Shown here in pieces: positions 8,244 through 17,697 of a DNA stretch of 64,000 nucleotides. Position 1 is the stretch's first letter; each line of letters begins with the position of its first letter. The notes beneath the pieces are model-generated. The model was given only the letters and a program-made list of their open reading frames with translations, ran no database searches and was not told where the DNA came from. A program made the position numbers and the translations under genes. The stretch spans positions 434,001 to 498,000 of the forward strand of contig NZ_BDCH01000014.1 in assembly GCF_001613405.1 (NCBI RefSeq). The letters are read 5' to 3'. This DNA is from Nocardia crassostreae (lineage in GTDB: Bacteria > Actinomycetota > Actinomycetes > Mycobacteriales > Mycobacteriaceae).

Positions 8244-9310
8244 GGCCCGAACCGGCCGGGCTGGGCTGGGCCCGCCCGCACCGCCGCGTCCGGCCGCACC
8301 TGTCCTGGCGCTGGTTTCCGCCCAATACCGAGATCGCCGTTCCCGCGGCGCATCACCCCGGCCTGTTCCTGCCGTGGGGCAGCCTCATCGCGGGCGCCCA
8401 CGCCACCGGGCTGACGCGTCTTCCGCTGCGCGACTGGGAATTGGTCGCGCTGCGCACCAGTTTCACCAGCGGCGGCTGGTCGGAATGGCAGAACCATGTC
8501 CTGTTCGCCAGAATGCTCCGCCGCGGCGACGCCTACCTTTCCGGCATCATCGAGGGCCCGGGCGCGGCCCACTGGGACGAGCGGTCCGCGGCCGTGCTGG
8601 CGGCGGTGGACGAATTGCACGACTCCGAAGCGCTTTCCGACGTCACGCGGGCTCGATTGGGACGGCACCTGACCGAGCGCCAGTGCGACGAATTACGCCT
8701 GGTCACCGGCATCTACGAACTCATCGCCCTGGTGTTCGGCACGTTCGCACCACCGGGCGAATTGATCAACTTCGAGCCGCGCGCGATACGAGCGCTCGCC
8801 ACCGCCCATGGTGCACGCCGTCCGCGTCCCGACAAACCGCTCGCCCCGCCGGTGCCGCGCATCGAAGCGGCGGTACCGTCCTCGGGCCCGATATGGCTGC
8901 CCCGCGATCCCGCCGTCCTCGCCGCGCTGACGCGTACGCATCGGTGGTTCGCGAGGCTGCTCGCGGCACGCGCGGGCCATGGACTACGTTTTCGCCTGTC
9001 CGACAACGACATCGCGCTCATCGTGGCACGCGCGGTATGGCGGTGCGGCCCGATCGGTGAATGGCACGCGCGATGCGCGAGCGACGCCGAAGCCGCCGTA
9101 ATCGCCGCCGACGGCCCGGGCGCACCGGGCCTGGAGCCGAGGCGAGCGGCCCTGCTGCGGGCGGTCGACGAACTCGATACCGAGTTCTACCTCGGCGACG
9201 ACACCTGGGCCGCGCTCACCGGCGAACACGGTTACGACATCCCGCAACTGCTCGAAATGTGCCTGCTGGTAGGCCATTACCGCGCGTTCGGGATGCTGCT
9301 CGCGCCCTGA
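8240..9310 (+). CDS. Two-domain carboxymuconolactone-decarboxylase (AhpD)-like protein
   Basis: The product has 356 residues with two CMD-like halves. The first half has ELVALRTSFTSGGWSEWQNHV, with the Glu-x-Trp-x-x-His arrangement of the family, followed by ERSAAVLAAVDELH and LRLVTGIYELIALVFGTF. The second has IVARAVWRCGPIGEWHARCA, then ALLRAVDELDTEFYLGDDTWAAL and LLEMCLLVGHYRAFGMLLAP. It is a divergent paralogue of the product of 4378-5475 and retains motif residues the other lost, and vice versa. The reaction is unknown. Its position between two hydrolase operons ties it to the same catabolic locus. Confidence 0.75.
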   Translation: MRPEPAGLGWARPHRRVRPHLSWRWFPPNTEIAVPAAHHPGLFLPWGSLIAGAHATGLTRLPLRDWELVALRTSFTSGGWSEWQNHVLFARMLRRGDAYLSGIIEGPGAAHWDERSAAVLAAVDELHDSEALSDVTRARLGRHLTERQCDELRLVTGIYELIALVFGTFAPPGELINFEPRAIRALATAHGARRPRPDKPLAPPVPRIEAAVPSSGPIWLPRDPAVLAALTRTHRWFARLLAARAGHGLRFRLSDNDIALIVARAVWRCGPIGEWHARCASDAEAAVIAADGPGAPGLEPRRAALLRAVDELDTEFYLGDDTWAALTGEHGYDIPQLLEMCLLVGHYRAFGMLLAP

Positions 9311-9349
9311 GCCCCTGCCGAAGCGGCGAAAGTACCGCTTCTCATTCAG

Positions 9350-9366
9350 ATACAACAGTGTAATAT
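9350..9366 (+). promoter_or_regulatory. Candidate operator 2 of the catabolic regulon
   Basis: ATACAACAGTGTAATAT contains the perfect inverted repeat TACA-ACAG-TGTA. Its complement carries the 13-mer ACACTGTTGTATC shared with operator 1. It ends 27 bp before the start of the hydrolase gene at 9394, a position compatible with repression of that operon. Confidence 0.65.
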
Positions 9367-9393
9367 TCTTCTATTGCTCAATGAGGAGTACCG

Positions 9394-10251
9394 ATGGAAC
9401 CTCCCACTCGGACCTTGCGCGTCGGCGCGGGCCGCATCACCTATGACGAACGCGGACAAGGGGATCGCAGCGTCGTCCTGCTGCCCGGACTGTTCATGCC
9501 GCGCCGGATGCACGACCGACTCGCGATCGCGCTGGCGGCCAATGGATTACATGTCGTGTCGATGGAACCGCTCGGCTTCGGCGAGGCCGACCGGCCCGCG
9601 GGGTACTGGCACTACACCATGGCGTCCTACGCCCGCCAGGTGATCGCGCTGCTCGATGCGCTGGGGCTGGAGAACACCGTACTGCTGGGCACTTCCGCGG
9701 GGGCGAATATCGCGCTGGCGACCGCCGTGCACGCCCCGGCGCGGGTGCGCGGACTGGTCGTCGAATCGCCGGTGCTCGAACACGCCATGCCCACCTGCGC
9801 CGCGCTGGCTGTGCCAGGCTTGCTGCTGGGCACCTACGGTGCGCCCATTGTGCGCGGCTCCGCGGCGCTGGCGAGCCGGATTCCACGCACGCGCGGCAGC
9901 ATTCCCGATCTCCTGCTGACCTGGGTGGCCCAGGATCCGCGGCGATCGGCGGAAGCCTTGCAGGGCATCATTTCCGGTGGCGCGCTGGTGCCGCGCGACG
10001 AGCGTCGCACGATCGAGGCCCGCACGCTCGTCATCGGGCACCGGTTCGATCCGGTCCATCCGATCGCGGACGACCGGGCGCTGGCCGCCGATGTCCGCCG
10101 CGGACGCTTCCTCGCCTCCCGGTCGATCCTCGAACTACGCCGCGCGCCGGACCGTCTGGTACCGGCCATCACCCGCTTCATCACCGACTGCTGGAACATC
10201 CCCGCCGCCACACGCCCGGCCGCGGCCCCCGCGGTACCCGTTTCCCGGTGA
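9394..10251 (+). CDS. Alpha/beta hydrolase
   Basis: The product has 285 residues. Motifs are LLPGLFMPRRMH, EPLGFGEADRP, the nucleophile elbow GTSAGANIALA, and the late segment IGHRFDPVHPIADD. It starts at ATG 9394 with an AGGAG site, directly after the palindromic operator. It begins the plus-strand operon that continues through two monooxygenases, an acyl-CoA dehydrogenase, a kinase and further genes to 17644. It is the paralogue of the hydrolase at 7001-7858, so each divergent operon begins with the same hydrolase type followed by a flavin monooxygenase. It probably hydrolyses a monooxygenase-derived ester or lactone. Confidence 0.9.
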   Translation: MEPPTRTLRVGAGRITYDERGQGDRSVVLLPGLFMPRRMHDRLAIALAANGLHVVSMEPLGFGEADRPAGYWHYTMASYARQVIALLDALGLENTVLLGTSAGANIALATAVHAPARVRGLVVESPVLEHAMPTCAALAVPGLLLGTYGAPIVRGSAALASRIPRTRGSIPDLLLTWVAQDPRRSAEALQGIISGGALVPRDERRTIEARTLVIGHRFDPVHPIADDRALAADVRRGRFLASRSILELRRAPDRLVPAITRFITDCWNIPAATRPAAAPAVPVSR

Positions 10252-10289
10252 CGGGTCTCCGTCACCGCCATCGAAGGTCGAGTGCATCA

Positions 10290-11876
10290 ATGACCGCTGC
10301 AACCACCCGCCGCACCGCCGTCCCGCCGCTCGCCGTCCCCGATCACGAGGTGCTCGTGATCGGGGCCGGATTCGGCGGCATCGGCGCCGCGATCAAGCTG
10401 AAGCAAGCCGGAATCCGCGATTTCCTCGTCGTGGAGCAGGCCGGTGACATCGGCGGCACCTGGCGCGACAACACCTATCCCGGGGTCGCGGTCGATGTCA
10501 GTTCGTTCACCTACTCCTTCTCGTTCGAGATGAATCCGGAGTGGTCCCGGGCGTACGCGCCGGGCACCGAACTCAAGGCGTACGCCGACCATTGCGTGGA
10601 CAAATACGGTCTGCGCCCGCACATCCGGCTCAATACCCGAATGGTGTCGGGTGAGTTCGACCCGGTGAACCATCTGTGGCGCGGCACCACCGCGGACGGC
10701 GAGATGATCACCTCCCGCTATGTGGTGGGTGCGCCGGGCATGCTCACTCAGCCCAAACCTCCCGACATTCCGGGCGTGGCCGACTTCGCAGGCCCCACGC
10801 TGCACACCGCGCGCTGGGATCACGGCATCGCACTCGACGGCAAGCGGGTGGCGGTCATCGGGACCGGCGCGACCTCGGTCCAACTGGTCCCGGCCATCGC
10901 CGATCGCGTGAGCAGTCTCGCGGTGTACCAGCGCACCCCGATCTGGGTGGCGCCCAAGCCCGACCTCGAAATCCCGGCGCCGATGCGGGTGCTGTTCCGT
11001 ACGGTGCCCGGGGCGCAGAAGTCCCTGCGCGCGGCCACCACCGCGCTCACCGAGACGTTCATGACCCTGGGCATCGTCCACAATCGGCAGTTGCCGCTGC
11101 TGGTGAAGGGCATCGAAGCGCTGTGCACGGCCCATCTGCGCAGGCAGGTGCCCGATCCGGAACTGCGCGCCAAACTCACCCCGCGGTACGGATTCGGTTG
11201 CAAGCGGCCGTCATTCTCCAACGAGTACTTCCGCACCTTCACCCGCCCGCACGTGTAACTGGTGACCGACGGCATCGAGCGCGTCACCGCGACCGGCGTC
11301 GTCACCCGCGACGCCCGCCACCGCGAGATCGACGTGCTCATCCTCGCAACGGGATTCAAGGTTTTCGAGAAGGGCAATACCCCCGCCTATCCCCTCTATG
11401 GACTGTCCGGCCGCGAGCTCGGCCAGTGGTGGGACGAGAACCGCTACCAGGCCTACCAGGGCACCACGGTGCCCGGCTTCCCCAACCTGTTCCTCATCTC
11501 CGGCCCCTACGGGTTCACCGGCGGGTCCTACTTCCAGCTCATCGAGAACCAGACCCGGCACTTCCTTCGCTGTCTCGAGAACGCGAGGCGCACCGGAGCC
11601 ACCTGGATCGAGGTGAAAGCCGAAGCGCACCAGCGCTATTTCGACTACGTCCAGCGCCGCAAGCCCGGCACTGTCTTCTACAGCAACAACTGCGCGGCCT
11701 CCAACAGCTACTACTTCGACAAACACGGCGACTCCCCGATCCTGCGACCCTCCTCCGCCATGGAGGCATGGTGGGACAGCCGCACGTTCGCCCTGAGCGA
11801 CTACGAGTTCAAACGATCCGGCGTCGGCGTGCGCCGCGCGCGTACCAGGCGACTGACGGAAGGGGTCGGCGCATGA
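10290..11876 (+). pseudogene. Baeyer-Villiger-type flavin monooxygenase with an in-frame TAA
   Basis: The frame is continuous from 10290 to 11876 (about 528 residues) apart from a TAA at 11256-11258. Before it lie GAGFGGIG, GGTWRDNTYPGVAVD, the fingerprint FAGPTLHTARWDHG, and GTGATSVQ. After it the protein resumes LVTDGIERVTATGVV and runs to the normal C-terminus with TGTVFYSNNC-like features. The paralogues read VDL at the site, so GAA-to-TAA is the simplest explanation. The truncated product would lack about 40 percent of the enzyme. The gene ends overlapping the next monooxygenase start by 4 bases, so polarity could also reduce the downstream genes. Confidence 0.87.
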
Positions 11877-13417
11877 CGCGGGATCTGCATACGCACATCG
11901 GCATTGTCGGGGCCGGGTTCTCCGGTCTGGGCGTCGCGGTCAAGCTGAAGGAGGCCGGATACCACGACTTCCTGATCGCGGAGCAGACCGGCGATGTGGG
12001 CGGAACCTGGCGGGACAATACCTATCCCGTTGTGGCGGTGGACATTACGTCGTTCAACTACTCCTTCTCGTGGGAGCAGAATCCGAACTGGTCGCGGGTC
12101 TACGCGCCGGGCCGGGAGTTGAAGGCCTACGCCGATCATCTCGTCGAGAAGTACGGCCTGCGAGAGCATCTCGTCTTCGACACCGAGATCACCGAGGCCC
12201 GTTTCGACGAGGACGACCATCTGTGGCGGTTCGCCACCGCCGACGGACGCGAGGGCTCGGCCAGATTCGTCGTCTCCGCCGTGGGCGGGCTCACCCAGCC
12301 GAAACCACCGCGAATCGCGGGACTCGACGACTTCACCGGCAAGACGATGCACACCGCCCGCTGGGACCACGACTACGACCTCACCGGCAAACGCGTCGCG
12401 GTCATCGGCACGGGGGCGACCTCGGTGCAGCTGGTGCCCGCCATCGCCGACCGGGTCGAGCACCTGGCGGTGTTCCAGCGCACGCCGATCTGGGTGGTAC
12501 CCAAACTCGACGCACCCATTCCCGCGCCGGTGCGCCGGGTCTTCGACCGCGTTCCCGGCACACAGGCGTCGGTGCGCCTGGCCACCGGGGCGCTGACCGA
12601 GGCCGTGATGGTGCTCGGCTCCACCTATGAACCGCAATTCCCGCTGCTGCGCAAGGGAATCGAGCAGCTGTGCCGCGCGCATCTGCGCCGCCAGGTGGCC
12701 GATCCGGTATTGCGGGACAAGCTCACCCCGCGCTACGACTTCCTGTGCAAGCGCCCGACGTTCTCCAATGCCTATCTGCGCTCCTTCACCCGGCCGGATG
12801 TGGATCTGATCACCGAGCCGATCGAGCGCATCACCGCGACCGGCATCCGGACCGCCGACGGACGCACGCACGAGATCGACGCGCTCATCCTGGCCACCGG
12901 ATTCAAGGTCTTCGAACTGGGCAACACCCCGCCGTTCCCGGTCCACGGCACCGACGGCGTGGAACTCGGAAAGTTCTGGCACGACAACAGGTATCAGGCC
13001 TACGAGGGCGTCACCGTGCCCCGGTTCCCGAATATGTTCGCGATTCTCGCGCCGTACTCGCTGACCGGGCCCTCGTACTTCTCCATGATCGAGGCGTCCA
13101 CCACGCACACCCTGCGCCTGCTCGCCGAGGCCGACCGGCGCGGCGCGACCTATGTGGAGATCCGCGAACAGCCGCACCGGGAATACTTCGCCGATATCCT
13201 GCGCCGCCAGCGCAATACCGTCTTCCAGGCCGCCAACTGCACCGGCTCCAACAGCTACTACTCCGATCATCATGGCGACACACCCATGATGCGTCCTGCC
13301 ACCGGTCCGGAAATGTTCTGGCGGGCCCGGCATTTCCCCCTGGACCACTATCGCTTCGACAGCCTCGGCCGCCCGGATGCCGGTGCGCCGCGGCACGGTG
13401 GAAGGAGGACCGCGTGA
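11873..13417 (+). CDS. Baeyer-Villiger-type flavin monooxygenase (intact copy)
   Basis: The product has 514 residues and is the only uninterrupted copy of three. GAGFSG at 13-18 binds the FAD ADP moiety. The BVMO fingerprint runs from Phe154 to Trp164 (FTGKTMHTARW, then Asp), and the NADPH motif GTGATS is at 179-184. A later ATGFKVF segment closes the flavin site. The family converts ketones to esters or lactones using NADPH and O2. The start overlaps the stop of the preceding monooxygenase (ATGA). Together with the adjacent hydrolases it suggests ketone cleavage. One unusual feature is YPVVAVD where the two paralogues have YPGVAVD. Substrate unknown. Confidence 0.92.
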   Translation: MTRDLHTHIGIVGAGFSGLGVAVKLKEAGYHDFLIAEQTGDVGGTWRDNTYPVVAVDITSFNYSFSWEQNPNWSRVYAPGRELKAYADHLVEKYGLREHLVFDTEITEARFDEDDHLWRFATADGREGSARFVVSAVGGLTQPKPPRIAGLDDFTGKTMHTARWDHDYDLTGKRVAVIGTGATSVQLVPAIADRVEHLAVFQRTPIWVVPKLDAPIPAPVRRVFDRVPGTQASVRLATGALTEAVMVLGSTYEPQFPLLRKGIEQLCRAHLRRQVADPVLRDKLTPRYDFLCKRPTFSNAYLRSFTRPDVDLITEPIERITATGIRTADGRTHEIDALILATGFKVFELGNTPPFPVHGTDGVELGKFWHDNRYQAYEGVTVPRFPNMFAILAPYSLTGPSYFSMIEASTTHTLRLLAEADRRGATYVEIREQPHREYFADILRRQRNTVFQAANCTGSNSYYSDHHGDTPMMRPATGPEMFWRARHFPLDHYRFDSLGRPDAGAPRHGGRRTA

Positions 13418-14631
13418 CCGCGGACCTGTCCCTGTCCCCGCGCGGGATCGAGATCCGCGCGAGTCTGGCGGCCTTCCTCGAGGAGGTGTTCTATCCGGTC
13501 GAGGCCGAACTGGACGCGGAGATGGACGCACTCGACGGCCCGGAACCCTTCGGGCCGCTGATGATCGCGCTCCACAAACAGGCCCGCGAGGCCGGGCTGT
13601 GGAATCTGTTCCTGGCCGACGAGTCCCTCGGCCACGGCCTGAGCAATGTCGACTACGGGCAGGTGTGCGAGCTGCTCGGGCGCAGCATGTGGGCTCCGAT
13701 GGTGACCAACTGCCACTTCCCCGACACCGGGAACATGGAGATCATGCACCAGTACGCCACGCCCGAACAGCGCGAACGCTGGCTGCGCCCGCTGTTCGAC
13801 GGCGAGATCCGCTCCTGTTTCGCGCTCACCGAGCCCGACGTGGCGAGCTCCGATCCCACCGGGATCACCACCACGGCGGTGCGTTCCGGTGACGAGTGGA
13901 TCATCAACGGCCGCAAATGGTTCATCAGCAATGCCGTGGGCGCTCAGCTGTGCATCCTCATGGCGTGCACCGATCCCGGGGCCGAACCGCACCTGCGCGG
14001 CACCATGTTCCTGCTGCCCATGGACACCCCGGGGCTCGACATCGTGCGCCGGGTACCGATTTTCGGTCACGCGGGCGGGCCGGGCCACGCGGAGCTGCGC
14101 CTCGAGAACGTGCGGGTCGGAGCGGACGCGGTCCTCGCGCACCCCGGCTCGGGCTTCCTGCTCGCCCAGGAACGCTTGGGCCCCGGCCGAATTCACCACT
14201 GCATGCGATCCATCGGCTGGGCCGAACGCGCCCAGGAATACGCCGTCGACCGCGCGGCCATCCGCCCGCATCGCGACGGGATGCTCGCACAGTCACAGCT
14301 GGTGCGAGAGATGCTGGCGCGCAATCGCATCGACATCGACGCCGCCCGGCTGCTGGTCCTGCGCGCGGCGCACGCCATCGACACCATCGGCAAGCATCGC
14401 GCCTACCGCGAGATCTCCACCGCCAAGGCCCATGCCGCCCGGGTCACCCAGGAGGTGGTGGACCGCGCCATTCAGATCCACGGTGCACTGGGTCTCTCCG
14501 ATGATGTGCCGCTGACCCGCTTCTGGGCCATGAGCCGCGCACTGCGCATCGGCGACGGAGCCGACGAGGTGCATCTGATGACCATCGCCAAACACGAGCT
14601 GCGGCGACGGGGGCACGATCGTGACCGCTGA
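13414..14631 (+). CDS. Acyl-CoA dehydrogenase of the ACAD11/LvaC type
   Basis: The product has 405 residues with the full acyl-CoA dehydrogenase fold: CFALTEPDVASSDPTGI for FAD binding, the KWFISNAVGAQ segment, and the C-terminal IHGALGLSDDVPLTRFW and RIGDGADEVHLMTIA. The last motif is typical of ACAD10/11-like enzymes. The GTG at 13414 has a strong AAGGAGG site and overlaps the monooxygenase stop. In levulinate catabolism LvaC, an enzyme of this family, acts on a phosphorylated 4-hydroxyacyl-CoA made by the kinase LvaA with LvaB. The next two genes here are a kinase and a small protein of that type, so a hydroxyl-removal role is inferred rather than simple beta-oxidation. Confidence 0.92.
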   Translation: MTADLSLSPRGIEIRASLAAFLEEVFYPVEAELDAEMDALDGPEPFGPLMIALHKQAREAGLWNLFLADESLGHGLSNVDYGQVCELLGRSMWAPMVTNCHFPDTGNMEIMHQYATPEQRERWLRPLFDGEIRSCFALTEPDVASSDPTGITTTAVRSGDEWIINGRKWFISNAVGAQLCILMACTDPGAEPHLRGTMFLLPMDTPGLDIVRRVPIFGHAGGPGHAELRLENVRVGADAVLAHPGSGFLLAQERLGPGRIHHCMRSIGWAERAQEYAVDRAAIRPHRDGMLAQSQLVREMLARNRIDIDAARLLVLRAAHAIDTIGKHRAYREISTAKAHAARVTQEVVDRAIQIHGALGLSDDVPLTRFWAMSRALRIGDGADEVHLMTIAKHELRRRGHDRDR

Positions 14632-15607
14632 TGCCGCGCCCGACGCCGACCTGGTGGCCGCCGCGCTCGCCGACGCGGGGGAACGCTGCACCGGCCGCCC
14701 TGCACTCGAACCCCTGCCGGGCGGGGCCTCCCGCGACTCCTGGCTGATCGGCACCGACCGGCAACGCTATGTGCTCAAACGCGATCCGCTCCACGAGCGC
14801 ACACCCCTGACCTCACGCCACGCCGAATACCTGGCCGCGATGGCGGCTGCTGCGGCGGGTGTCCCGGTGCCGCGCCCGGTGTGCTTCGAGCCCGCGGGCG
14901 GCCGCTTCGGCAGTGCGGGCATGATCAGCGAATTCGTGACCGGAATATCGAGTCCCAACCGGATCCAGGCGCTGGATCCGGCCGGACGCGGCGGCGACGA
15001 CCTGGTCCGGGACATCGGGCGCGCCGCGGGCCGACTGGCGCGCGCCACACTGCCCGGAGACGCCGCGAACCGCGCGGGCGAACCCCTCGACGCGGTGCTG
15101 GCCGAACTCGCGGGCGGGCTGGATTTCCTCGCCCCCGATCGCCCCGTGCTCGCGGCCGCGTACCGCTGGCTCGAACTGCACCGGCCCGTCGTGTCGCGAA
15201 CCGTGCTGGTACACAGCGATTTCCGGCTCGGGAACTTCCTCATCGGCGAGACCGGACTGTCCGGCGTGATCGACTGGGAGTTCGCCGCGCCCGGCTGCCC
15301 CCGCCAGGATCTCGGCTTCTTCTGCCTGCGGCCCTGGCGTTTCGAACGCGACACGCTGCGGGCGGGGGGCCTGGGCGGGCTCACCGCACTGCTCGACGGC
15401 TACGCCGAGACCGCGCCCGAAGCACTCGCCGCCGCCACCGTCGCGTACTGGGAGATCGTGGGCCAGCTGCGCTGGGGCCTGTACTGCCTGCTGCAGGAAT
15501 CGACCTACCGCCTCGGCGGGCACCGGCATCTGGAACGCTTCGCCATCGGCCGCCGGATCGCCGAGGTCGAATGGGACCTGCTGGACCTGCTCGAGGAAAC
15601 ACGATGA
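14621..15607 (+). CDS. APH-family phosphotransferase, LvaA-like
   Basis: The product has 328 residues of the aminoglycoside-phosphotransferase/choline-kinase-like fold. It has LPGGASRDSWLI with the nucleotide-binding loop, an ATP Lys in YVLKRD, and the catalytic loop HSDFRLGNFL (HxDxxxxN) followed by VIDWEFAAPG for metal binding. It overlaps the dehydrogenase gene by 11 bases and begins with GTG. Despite the family name, resistance is unlikely: in ACAD10/11 proteins and in the Lva pathway such kinases phosphorylate the hydroxyl of 4-hydroxyacyl-CoA. The adjacency to an ACAD11-type dehydrogenase and a small DUF6285-like gene supports this reading. Confidence 0.88.
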   Translation: MTADAAPDADLVAAALADAGERCTGRPALEPLPGGASRDSWLIGTDRQRYVLKRDPLHERTPLTSRHAEYLAAMAAAAAGVPVPRPVCFEPAGGRFGSAGMISEFVTGISSPNRIQALDPAGRGGDDLVRDIGRAAGRLARATLPGDAANRAGEPLDAVLAELAGGLDFLAPDRPVLAAAYRWLELHRPVVSRTVLVHSDFRLGNFLIGETGLSGVIDWEFAAPGCPRQDLGFFCLRPWRFERDTLRAGGLGGLTALLDGYAETAPEALAAATVAYWEIVGQLRWGLYCLLQESTYRLGGHRHLERFAIGRRIAEVEWDLLDLLEETR

Positions 15608-15936
15608 GCGATGCGACCAACCACGACCAGGACCGAGACACCGCACCGACCCGGGAGATCGTGGCCGCCGCCGCGAGCGAGGTCCGGGTCCTCGCCGAGC
15701 GCGCCGAAGGCTCCCTCCGCAAACGGCTGCTGGTGGTCGCCCACGTCCTTGAGCTGGCCGGACGGGAACTGTCCGCGGTGTCCGCGCCCCTCCCGGACAC
15801 GGCCGTATTCGCGCGTGAAATCCGTTCCGGCGCACACGATCAGAGCCTGATCGCCGATGCCCTGCGGCTGCGCGAAAAGGTCCGCCGCGCGGTGTCCGTG
15901 GTTCATCCCGGCTACGACCGGACGGCGCGCCGATGA
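15604..15936 (+). CDS. Small DUF6285-like protein, possible LvaB counterpart
   Basis: The product has 110 residues, helical and charged, with KRLLVVAHVLELAGRELSA in the middle and a basic end. Length, helical pattern and gene order (dehydrogenase, APH kinase, this gene) match the small DUF6285 proteins that accompany APH-type kinases, including what I recall of LvaB, which is required for LvaA activity. The ATG at 15604 overlaps the kinase stop by 4 bases. The family assignment is by pattern and context rather than a clear signature. Confidence 0.6.
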   Translation: MSDATNHDQDRDTAPTREIVAAAASEVRVLAERAEGSLRKRLLVVAHVLELAGRELSAVSAPLPDTAVFAREIRSGAHDQSLIADALRLREKVRRAVSVVHPGYDRTARR

Positions 15937-16070
15937 ACGGGCGCACCGGCTCCGCGCAGACGCTGGGCCACCGCTTCGAGTACACGTACCTCGATTTCCT
16001 CGACGCGTGCTGGGCCTACCCGCCGCAGCTCGCTCCGGAGAACACGACCACGATCGGGAGAACACGGTGA
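15933..16070 (+). CDS. 45-residue microprotein coupled on both sides
   Basis: The frame starts at an ATG overlapping the previous TGA and ends in a TGA overlapping the next GTG, so it is locked in the operon by two 4-base overlaps. The sequence is aromatic-rich in the centre (HRFEYTYLDFLDACWAYPP) with a polar tail and no signal peptide. No family is recognised. The double coupling argues that it is translated. Confidence 0.55.
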   Translation: MNGRTGSAQTLGHRFEYTYLDFLDACWAYPPQLAPENTTTIGRTR

Positions 16071-17644
16071 ACAGCCGCCACGAAACCGTCATCGCCGTCG
16101 AGGACGGCATCGACATCCGGCACGTCCGGCTGTCCTCGCCGTTGCCCGGCACGTTCCCGGACCTGCCTGCCGGGCTGAACGAGCTGCACTATCTGCGCTA
16201 CCGGGCGGTCGACGGCCCGGTCGAATCCGCCGACGCCGACGCCATCGTCGTGATGCACCCTGGGACCTGGGCGGGTGCGCAATCGCTGGATGCGCTGGCG
16301 CGCACCGTGGTTCGTGCGGCAGCGGAACGCGGGTCGCTGATCGAGTGGTGGTCGCTGGCGCGGCGCAGTGAGGGGTCGACCGATCTGGCCGGTGTGCACG
16401 CCGCCTACGCCGCCGCTGACCCGGGGCTGGCGATTGATTACTACTTCCACGGAAAACCGGTCGGCGACAAGGTGTTCGAAGGGTTCCGCGGCCCGGGTCG
16501 GCAGCGGTTCCTCACCGAACTGAGGCTGCGCGGGGTGGTCGAGGATCAGCACGAGGTGCTCGTGCGGGAAATGCCGGATCCCGATGTCCGGCGCGCCAAG
16601 GTGTTCCTGGGCGGTCATTCGCTGGGCGGGCTGCTGGCGGGTGCGTACGCCGCCTGGGATTTCGACGGCGTGCCCGGACACGAGCTGTGCACGGGCCTCA
16701 TCGCCATCGACACCCTGGTCGGCACGGATCCGCTGGGGCTGCATCATCGTCCCCAGGCGCGGCGGATGGCCGATGCTGTGCACAGGGCCGCCGTCGCGGG
16801 GCTGCGACGTGGACTGATTCCCGCGGCCACGCCGGCCGGGGGCACCGCGCTCGCCAAGATGTGGACGCTCATCCACATCCTCGGCGTGGCCGCCGCCTGC
16901 GAGAGCGAGGTGGAATCCGATGTGCTGCGCCGTCTGCCACGAACCGCGGGATGAGAGACGCTGTTGCGGGTGCTCGGCGCCCGCCGCTACCGCGACCTGC
17001 TGCGACCCGAGACGAGCGTGCGCGGACTGCGTCTCACCGGTGCCGCGGCCTTCGGACTCGCCACCGGCACACCGCATCTGCCGATCGATGCGCTGACCTC
17101 GAGTATGGGCAGGCTCGACGGCCCCACCGCGCCGCGCACCACGTTTCCGACACCCCGGATCGCCCATCGCATCCCCGGGCTCCGCGCGGCCGTGCGCGCC
17201 ACCTTCGGTGCGCCCACGCGGGTTCCGGCCGATCACGCGGCGCTCTACCGCTGGCGTGCGGGCGGGTCCGCCGACCTGGACCGGCTCGCGCGCACGCTCG
17301 CCGCCGGACCGCTGGCCACCTTCGAAAGCTACTTCCCCATGCGCGTGCACTACGACCTGTGGACCGCGCTGGCCGGTGCGCGCGCCGACGATCTGGCCGG
17401 GCATCGGCACGCGGCGGGCGCGGCGCGGCTGCCCAGCCTGCATGTGCTCGGCGACCGCGCGAGTCTCGTGCCCTTCCTGCTGCGCGCCACCCGCCTCACA
17501 CCGCCGGACTGCACCTACGCCACCGGATACCGCCACCTCGACATGGTCACCGGAACGGATCTGCCCGGGGAGCCGGTCAGCACCGCCATCGCGGATTTCC
17601 TCGTGGCCCACGCCCTTCCGGTCGCCGCTCCCGAATCAGCCTGA
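16067..17644 (+). pseudogene. Large alpha/beta-hydrolase-like protein with an in-frame TGA
   Basis: The frame runs about 525 residues with one TGA at 16952-16954. The first part has HYLRYRAVDGPVESADADAIVVMHPGTW, DYYFHGKPV and the nucleophile elbow GGHSLGGLLAG. The second part resumes ETLLRVLGARRYRDLL and ends with HLDMVTGTDLPGEPV. The exported relatives at 22330-24054 and 25781-27628 align through the stop; one reads WETLGRV at the site, so TGG-to-TGA explains it. Unlike its relatives it has no signal peptide, so it would act in the cytoplasm at the end of the monooxygenase operon. Confidence 0.8.
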
Positions 17645-17670
17645 CGGACACCATGATCGTGGCCGAGTGC

Positions 17671-17697
17671 GCCGCCGGGACGGGAACTCCCGGCGGC
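17671..17697. terminator. Hairpin between two convergent genes
   Basis: GCCGCCGGG at 17671-17679 pairs with CCCGGCGGC at 17689-17697 around a 9-nt loop. It lies exactly between the end of the hydrolase operon and the end of the convergent tetR gene, with a short T-rich stretch on the plus side. It probably terminates transcription from both sides. Confidence 0.6.

Noticed and set aside
11801-13531. Minus-strand open frame of about 570 codons
   Set aside because: It lies opposite the intact monooxygenase with its FAD and NADPH motifs and has no recognisable domain.
14621-15607. Aminoglycoside resistance phosphotransferase
   Set aside because: The fold is APH-like, but the gene is embedded between an acyl-CoA dehydrogenase and a DUF6285-like gene, the context of acyl-CoA kinases rather than of resistance genes.
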